Shown here in pieces: positions 60,611 through 64,000 of a DNA stretch of 64,000 nt (its first letter is position 1; each line of letters opens with the position of its first letter). The DNA is taken from contig CAYZJH010000002.1 in the NCBI GenBank assembly GCA_964478625.1, forward strand, positions 104,151 through 168,150, read 5' to 3'. Source of the DNA: SKZT01 sp964478625 (GTDB lineage Bacteria > Desulfobacterota > Desulfobacteria > Desulfobacterales > SKZT01). The position numbers and the translations under genes are program-made. The notes beneath the pieces were generated by a model. The model saw nothing but the letters and a program-made list of their open reading frames with translations. It did no database searches and was not told the origin of the DNA.

Positions 60611-61351
60611 ATGGAGTTTAACTCAAATAATTTCTCTGAACCTAATATTTTGAGCCTTCACCATGTAGGGCTTTACTATAGTCGCCGAGTGGGAATTTTA
60701 AAAAGAACCAGACACTGGGCTCTTCGGGACGTCTCTTTTGATTTGCGAGCCGGCGAAACCTTAGGCATAATCGGAAAAAACGGAGTTGGGAAAAGCACAC
60801 TCCTTCGAATTCTGGCAGGAATCATCGAACCTAATGCCGGCAAGATGATTATTCATCGCCCCGGTCTTCGTATCTCCCTGATTTCTATTGGGGCCGGTTT
60901 CGTGCCTTACCTAAGTGGGCGTGAGAATGCGATCCTGAGCGGCATGCTTATGGGGTCGACTAAAAAGGAAATTCTTTCAAGGATGGATGATATTTTAGAT
61001 TTCTCAGAATTAAATGGATTTTTCGATCAGCCCGTTAACACTTATTCCACCGGTATGCGGGCGCGGTTGGGGTTTTCCGTTGCTTATCATATCGATCCGG
61101 ATGTCATTTTACTCGATGAAGTTTTGGGAGTCGGAGATGAAGCCTTCAGGGTTAAATCCACTTCGGCCATGAAGGAAAGAATTAAATCCGATAAAACGGT
61201 CGTGCTGGTTTCTCACAGCGTTCCTTTGATCCGAGAGATCTGCGACCGCCTTGTTTGGATTGAAAAAGGTCAAACGCAAGCCCAAGGAAATGTATCCGAG
61301 GTTTTGGATGCCTATCTGAAAAGCATCATATCCAAACCTAATTTGAAATGA
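60611..61351 (+). CDS. wzt: Polysaccharide ABC exporter ATPase (Wzt-like)
   Basis: ATPase of 246 residues. Walker A is GKNGVGKS, the signature is TYSTGMRARLGFSVAYHI and Walker B is VILLDEVLGVGDEAF, all in the Wzt/KpsT/TagH style. The C-terminal carbohydrate-binding domain of O-antigen Wzt proteins is absent, so export would not need a terminal modification of the glycan chain to be recognised, as in capsule-type systems. It follows wzm by 50 bp. Confidence 0.92.
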   Translation: MEFNSNNFSEPNILSLHHVGLYYSRRVGILKRTRHWALRDVSFDLRAGETLGIIGKNGVGKSTLLRILAGIIEPNAGKMIIHRPGLRISLISIGAGFVPYLSGRENAILSGMLMGSTKKEILSRMDDILDFSELNGFFDQPVNTYSTGMRARLGFSVAYHIDPDVILLDEVLGVGDEAFRVKSTSAMKERIKSDKTVVLVSHSVPLIREICDRLVWIEKGQTQAQGNVSEVLDAYLKSIISKPNLK

Positions 61352-61430
61352 GAAAACAATGCATCTGCAGTTCAAAGCGAATTATCATTAAAGAAAATGA
61401 AATTTTAATACTTTTGAGACAACTAAACTT

Positions 61431-62489
61431 ATGAGTGACCCAAAAAGTGAAAACAAACCTATATTTATAGTTGGATCCTATCGCTCAGGGACAAGTGTGT
61501 TGACATGGTGCCTTGGCCAACACCCAAACATTTTGCCTCTTCCGGAAACTCATTGGATTGCCAAATTGACAATTTACATGCAGGATCTATTTGAAGCCGG
61601 AACTGCTAATGGAAAGTACTCCCACTTGGGAGCCTTGGGTTGGAGCCGCCAAGATTTTTATGCTGCATTTGGCAGTGCGGTTGACCAGTTCGTTGTGGAT
61701 ACACGAGAACCGCGTTTGCGATTTGTTCGCAGGGAAGCCTTCAGAAAACATGGTTTGAGTGAACAGCAGATTGATGAATGGGAAATGAAAATTGCAACTA
61801 ACCCATCTGCGATTAGGTCCAATAATTACTACCAGATTGTTCGCCATCCATCAGATCCCAAAAGTCGTTGGGTAGATGGGACCCCGGAAAATAGCTGTTA
61901 TATGTATAGCTTGTCCATGCTTTTTCCTCAGGCTAAATTTATACACCTTTTAAGAAATCCAAATGATGTTGCAAAATCACTGATGCATTTTTCTAAAGCC
62001 GGACATGCAGGACGGGATTATTATGAAGCAGAAGCCTATAACGCATGGCTGCGCTTAACTGAATTTGCGGTAAAAGGTGAGCTTGCATTGGGTGGGGAAA
62101 AAGTATTACGAATAAATTACGAAGAACTTATTGAATCTCCTGAAAAGACACTTCGAAAATGCACGGATTTTGTCGGTGAAGAATTCTCTTCCGATTGCCT
62201 TCTGCCACTTCGCGAAAAAATAAACAGCTCAAAAGTTGAGACCCTTCTGTTACCAGATAGGAATTCGATTAGCAGAAGACATGCAAACCGCTATTATCAG
62301 TCGATATTAAACAATTATCCTCCCATAGTGCCCAATACCCAAATACAAAAAGAATTGGAAAAATGCTTCAAAAAATTTATTCAAGAAAGCAAGCCTGTAT
62401 TCAAAAGATCGATTCCTCAAATATTAAGCAAACCAAAATATTTATTAAAAAATATCTATCAGCTGATTACAACTCATAAAAAACAATAA
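61431..62489 (+). CDS. Sulfotransferase (first of a tandem pair)
   Basis: Protein of 352 residues with a sulfotransferase fold. The 5'-phosphosulfate loop is GSYRSGTSVL and the 3'-phosphate site lies in FIHLLRNPNDVAKSLMHF (Arg and Ser), so it should use PAPS. 'LPLPETHWIAKL' in between may hold the catalytic His. It is highly similar to the next gene across the first 280 residues and then carries a basic tail of about 40 extra residues. Expected role: sulfation of the exported polysaccharide. Confidence 0.88.
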   Translation: MSDPKSENKPIFIVGSYRSGTSVLTWCLGQHPNILPLPETHWIAKLTIYMQDLFEAGTANGKYSHLGALGWSRQDFYAAFGSAVDQFVVDTREPRLRFVRREAFRKHGLSEQQIDEWEMKIATNPSAIRSNNYYQIVRHPSDPKSRWVDGTPENSCYMYSLSMLFPQAKFIHLLRNPNDVAKSLMHFSKAGHAGRDYYEAEAYNAWLRLTEFAVKGELALGGEKVLRINYEELIESPEKTLRKCTDFVGEEFSSDCLLPLREKINSSKVETLLLPDRNSISRRHANRYYQSILNNYPPIVPNTQIQKELEKCFKKFIQESKPVFKRSIPQILSKPKYLLKNIYQLITTHKKQ

Positions 62490-62493
62490 AATT

Positions 62494-63456
62494 ATGAACG
62501 CTGAAAACAAACCCATACTTATTGTTGGTTCTGCCCGATCAGGTACTAGCGTGTTAACATGGTGCCTCGGGCAGCATCCTAATATTCTCCCTTTGCCGGA
62601 AACCCATTGGATTGCCCGCCTTAGTGTGAATATGCGGAAACTTTACCAATTCGGCTCAATACATGAAAGGTATTCCCATTTGGGAGCGTTGGATTGGACT
62701 GAAAAGGATTTTTATGCTGAATTCGGGCGTGCCATTGATCAATTTATCATTGATACCCGTGAACCCCGTCTTCGTTTCATCCGAAAATTATCCATGAAAA
62801 ATCAAGGCCTGACCGAATCAGAAGTTAAAGCAATTGAAAAACAAAAAGCACTCAGTCCGGATCCGGCTTTGCTTTCTGCCAAAAACTACCAGATTATTCG
62901 CTCACCAAGCGATCCTAAAGGACGATGGGTGGATGGAACCCCAGAAAATACCTTCTACATGTACAGCATGTCTCTTCTTTTTCCAAACGCTAAATTTATC
63001 CATTTGCTTCGTAACCCAAATGATGTAGCAAAATCTCTGATGAGATTTTCACAGGCAGGGGGGGCTGGTGTAGATCACACCGAAGTGGAAGCTTATCAGA
63101 AATGGCGTAGATACGTCGAGTATGCCGTTAAAGGTGAAAAAGCATTTGGAAAAGATAGGGTTATGCGTATCGAGTATGACAAATTGACCAGTTCGCCCGA
63201 GAAAACGCTGCGAAAGTGTTTGGATTTCCTTGATGAAAAATTTAGTGAAGATTGCCTGTTGCCATTAGGGGAAAGGATAAACAGTTCAAAAGTGGACCAG
63301 TTCGGAGCAACATTTAAGCCAAATACCCAAGAAGGCAAAGAAGCTAACGCATTTTATCATACAATTCTTGCATCTTCCCCTGATAAGCCCGACTCAGAAG
63401 CACTCTATGAACTTGTGCAACACTATGAATCCTATGCGTCTCAAATAAATATCTGA
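62494..63456 (+). CDS. Sulfotransferase (second of a tandem pair)
   Basis: Protein of 320 residues, paralogue of the gene 4 bp upstream. The same blocks are present: GSARSGTSVLTWCLGQHPN, LPLPETHWIARL, RWVDGTPENTFYMYS and FIHLLRNPNDVAKSLMRF. The C-terminus is shorter. Differences lie mainly around residues 45-65 and 110-135, where acceptor binding is likely, so the two may sulfate different positions. Confidence 0.88.
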   Translation: MNAENKPILIVGSARSGTSVLTWCLGQHPNILPLPETHWIARLSVNMRKLYQFGSIHERYSHLGALDWTEKDFYAEFGRAIDQFIIDTREPRLRFIRKLSMKNQGLTESEVKAIEKQKALSPDPALLSAKNYQIIRSPSDPKGRWVDGTPENTFYMYSMSLLFPNAKFIHLLRNPNDVAKSLMRFSQAGGAGVDHTEVEAYQKWRRYVEYAVKGEKAFGKDRVMRIEYDKLTSSPEKTLRKCLDFLDEKFSEDCLLPLGERINSSKVDQFGATFKPNTQEGKEANAFYHTILASSPDKPDSEALYELVQHYESYASQINI

Positions 63457-63478
63457 AATTATAGTGTTTTTTTCATCA

Positions 63479-63937
63479 TCAAGAAAGTGCTTTTTTAAAC
63501 CAAAGGGTTACGGTCCTAATAGATTTAAAATATTTTGAGAAATATGAAAGTGAATTATTGTTCAAGACCTTATTTTTAAGTGAAAGGGCCGGTTTTTCAA
63601 TGTAATGCCAAGAGAGATAAGCTATTCCGGTGACTAATAAAGTAGAAACAATGGTATTGCCGGCAGGTCCGAGAGTCGGAAAAATTTGAGCAACGCTTTG
63701 CTGGATAGGCCAGGCATAAATATAAATGCCATAAGATAAATCTCCGAATTTTTTATCTATATTCAAGTGATATGTCTGATATGCCAAGCAAAATATCAAA
63801 TATGAAAAAGCCAAAGGAAATATATAATTAAACCATGGTTTCCCAAAAGAAATATATATCAGTATGGCACAAAACAACCCTGCCCTTAAATCAATAATTA
63901 ATTTGGCTCTATTGGAATAAAAAAATACTCCGATCAA
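63479..63937 (-). pseudogene. C-terminal part of an OafA-type acyltransferase, 5' end interrupted
   Basis: The frame codes for membrane segments of an acyltransferase-3 (OafA/NodX) protein: 'GVFFYSNRA', several helices, 'YGIYIYAWPIQQSVAQIFP' and 'AYLSWHYIEKPALSLK', the usual C-terminus of this family. The N-terminal half with the catalytic His is missing. The frame runs upstream past the TTG at 63937 but meets a TAA at 63986-63988, still in the window. The residues before the TTG (KGLYF) look like part of the protein. So the gene is either broken by a stop or frameshift, or a fragment. The window ends too soon to tell. Confidence 0.6.
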
Positions 63938-64000
63938 AAAATATAGACCTTTGATTTCGCTTGTTGTCGTTTCAAAGTAAATAATTTAAAAAGCGGTGAA

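Overview
The window looks like chromosomal DNA of an anaerobic, sulfate-reducer-like member of the Desulfobacterota (formerly Deltaproteobacteria, probably Desulfobacterales). This is an inference from gene content: a mercury-methylation pair hgcAB, a PfaA/PfaD-type secondary lipid synthase, a Tat-dependent polyferredoxin operon, and moderate-to-low GC with AT-rich spacers. No rRNA, tRNA, CRISPR array, prophage or insertion sequence was recognised by eye. One MITE-like palindromic repeat is present.

Layout. 1-1.1 kb: the end of an RCK/TrkA-type potassium channel regulator, convergent with a fluoride channel gene (crcB). 1.2-9.6 kb (minus strand): pfaD then a 2208-residue PfaA (KS-AT-3xACP-KR-DH), with no pfaB or pfaC in view. 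10.2-12.6 kb (plus): an MBOAT O-acyltransferase and an AlgJ/AlgX-like SGNH partner. 12.7-17.1 kb (plus): pntAA-pntAB-pntB followed after about 33 bp by hgcA and hgcB, so the mercury methylation genes appear to share a transcript with the proton-translocating transhydrogenase. 17.1-23.3 kb (minus): a tightly packed six-gene operon (DUF6599-like protein, DUF362, fused NapH/NapG-like polyferredoxin, Tat aldo/keto reductase, Nudix hydrolase, SAM methyltransferase) whose last gene overlaps the end of hgcB. 23.5-27.5 kb: a small unknown protein, comF, a GNAT acetyltransferase and ilvD. 27.7-33.9 kb: a five-gene oligopeptide-type ABC transporter. 34.0 kb: a 39-codon gene for ribosomal protein Thx. 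34.4-39.8 kb: pstC-pstA-pstS-pstB-phoU, with a hairpin between pstS and pstB. 39.9-40.1 kb: the MITE-like repeat. 40.4-51.7 kb: a type II secretion operon gspEFGHIJKLMCD whose secretin carries a lipobox. 51.7-54.5 kb: a SNF2 helicase with two SWIM zinc motifs. 54.6-57.8 kb: two exported proteins (LamG and SGNH hydrolase) with the same roughly 50-residue calcium-motif repeat array. 58.1-63.9 kb: a polysaccharide locus (glycosyltransferase, winged-helix/Rossmann regulator, Wzm/Wzt exporter, two tandem sulfotransferases, the end of an acyltransferase).

How the parts relate. The strongest result is hgcAB. HgcA has the Asn-Val-Trp-Cys-Ala-Ala-Gly-Lys cap helix and a C-terminal membrane domain. HgcB has two 4Fe-4S motifs, Cys73 and a terminal Cys pair. 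Together they predict methylmercury formation. The genes around hgcAB are redox genes: transhydrogenase upstream and an exported iron-sulfur operon convergent from downstream. The type II secretion operon, the repeat proteins and the polysaccharide locus suggest a surface- or matrix-forming lifestyle; a direct link between them is inference only.
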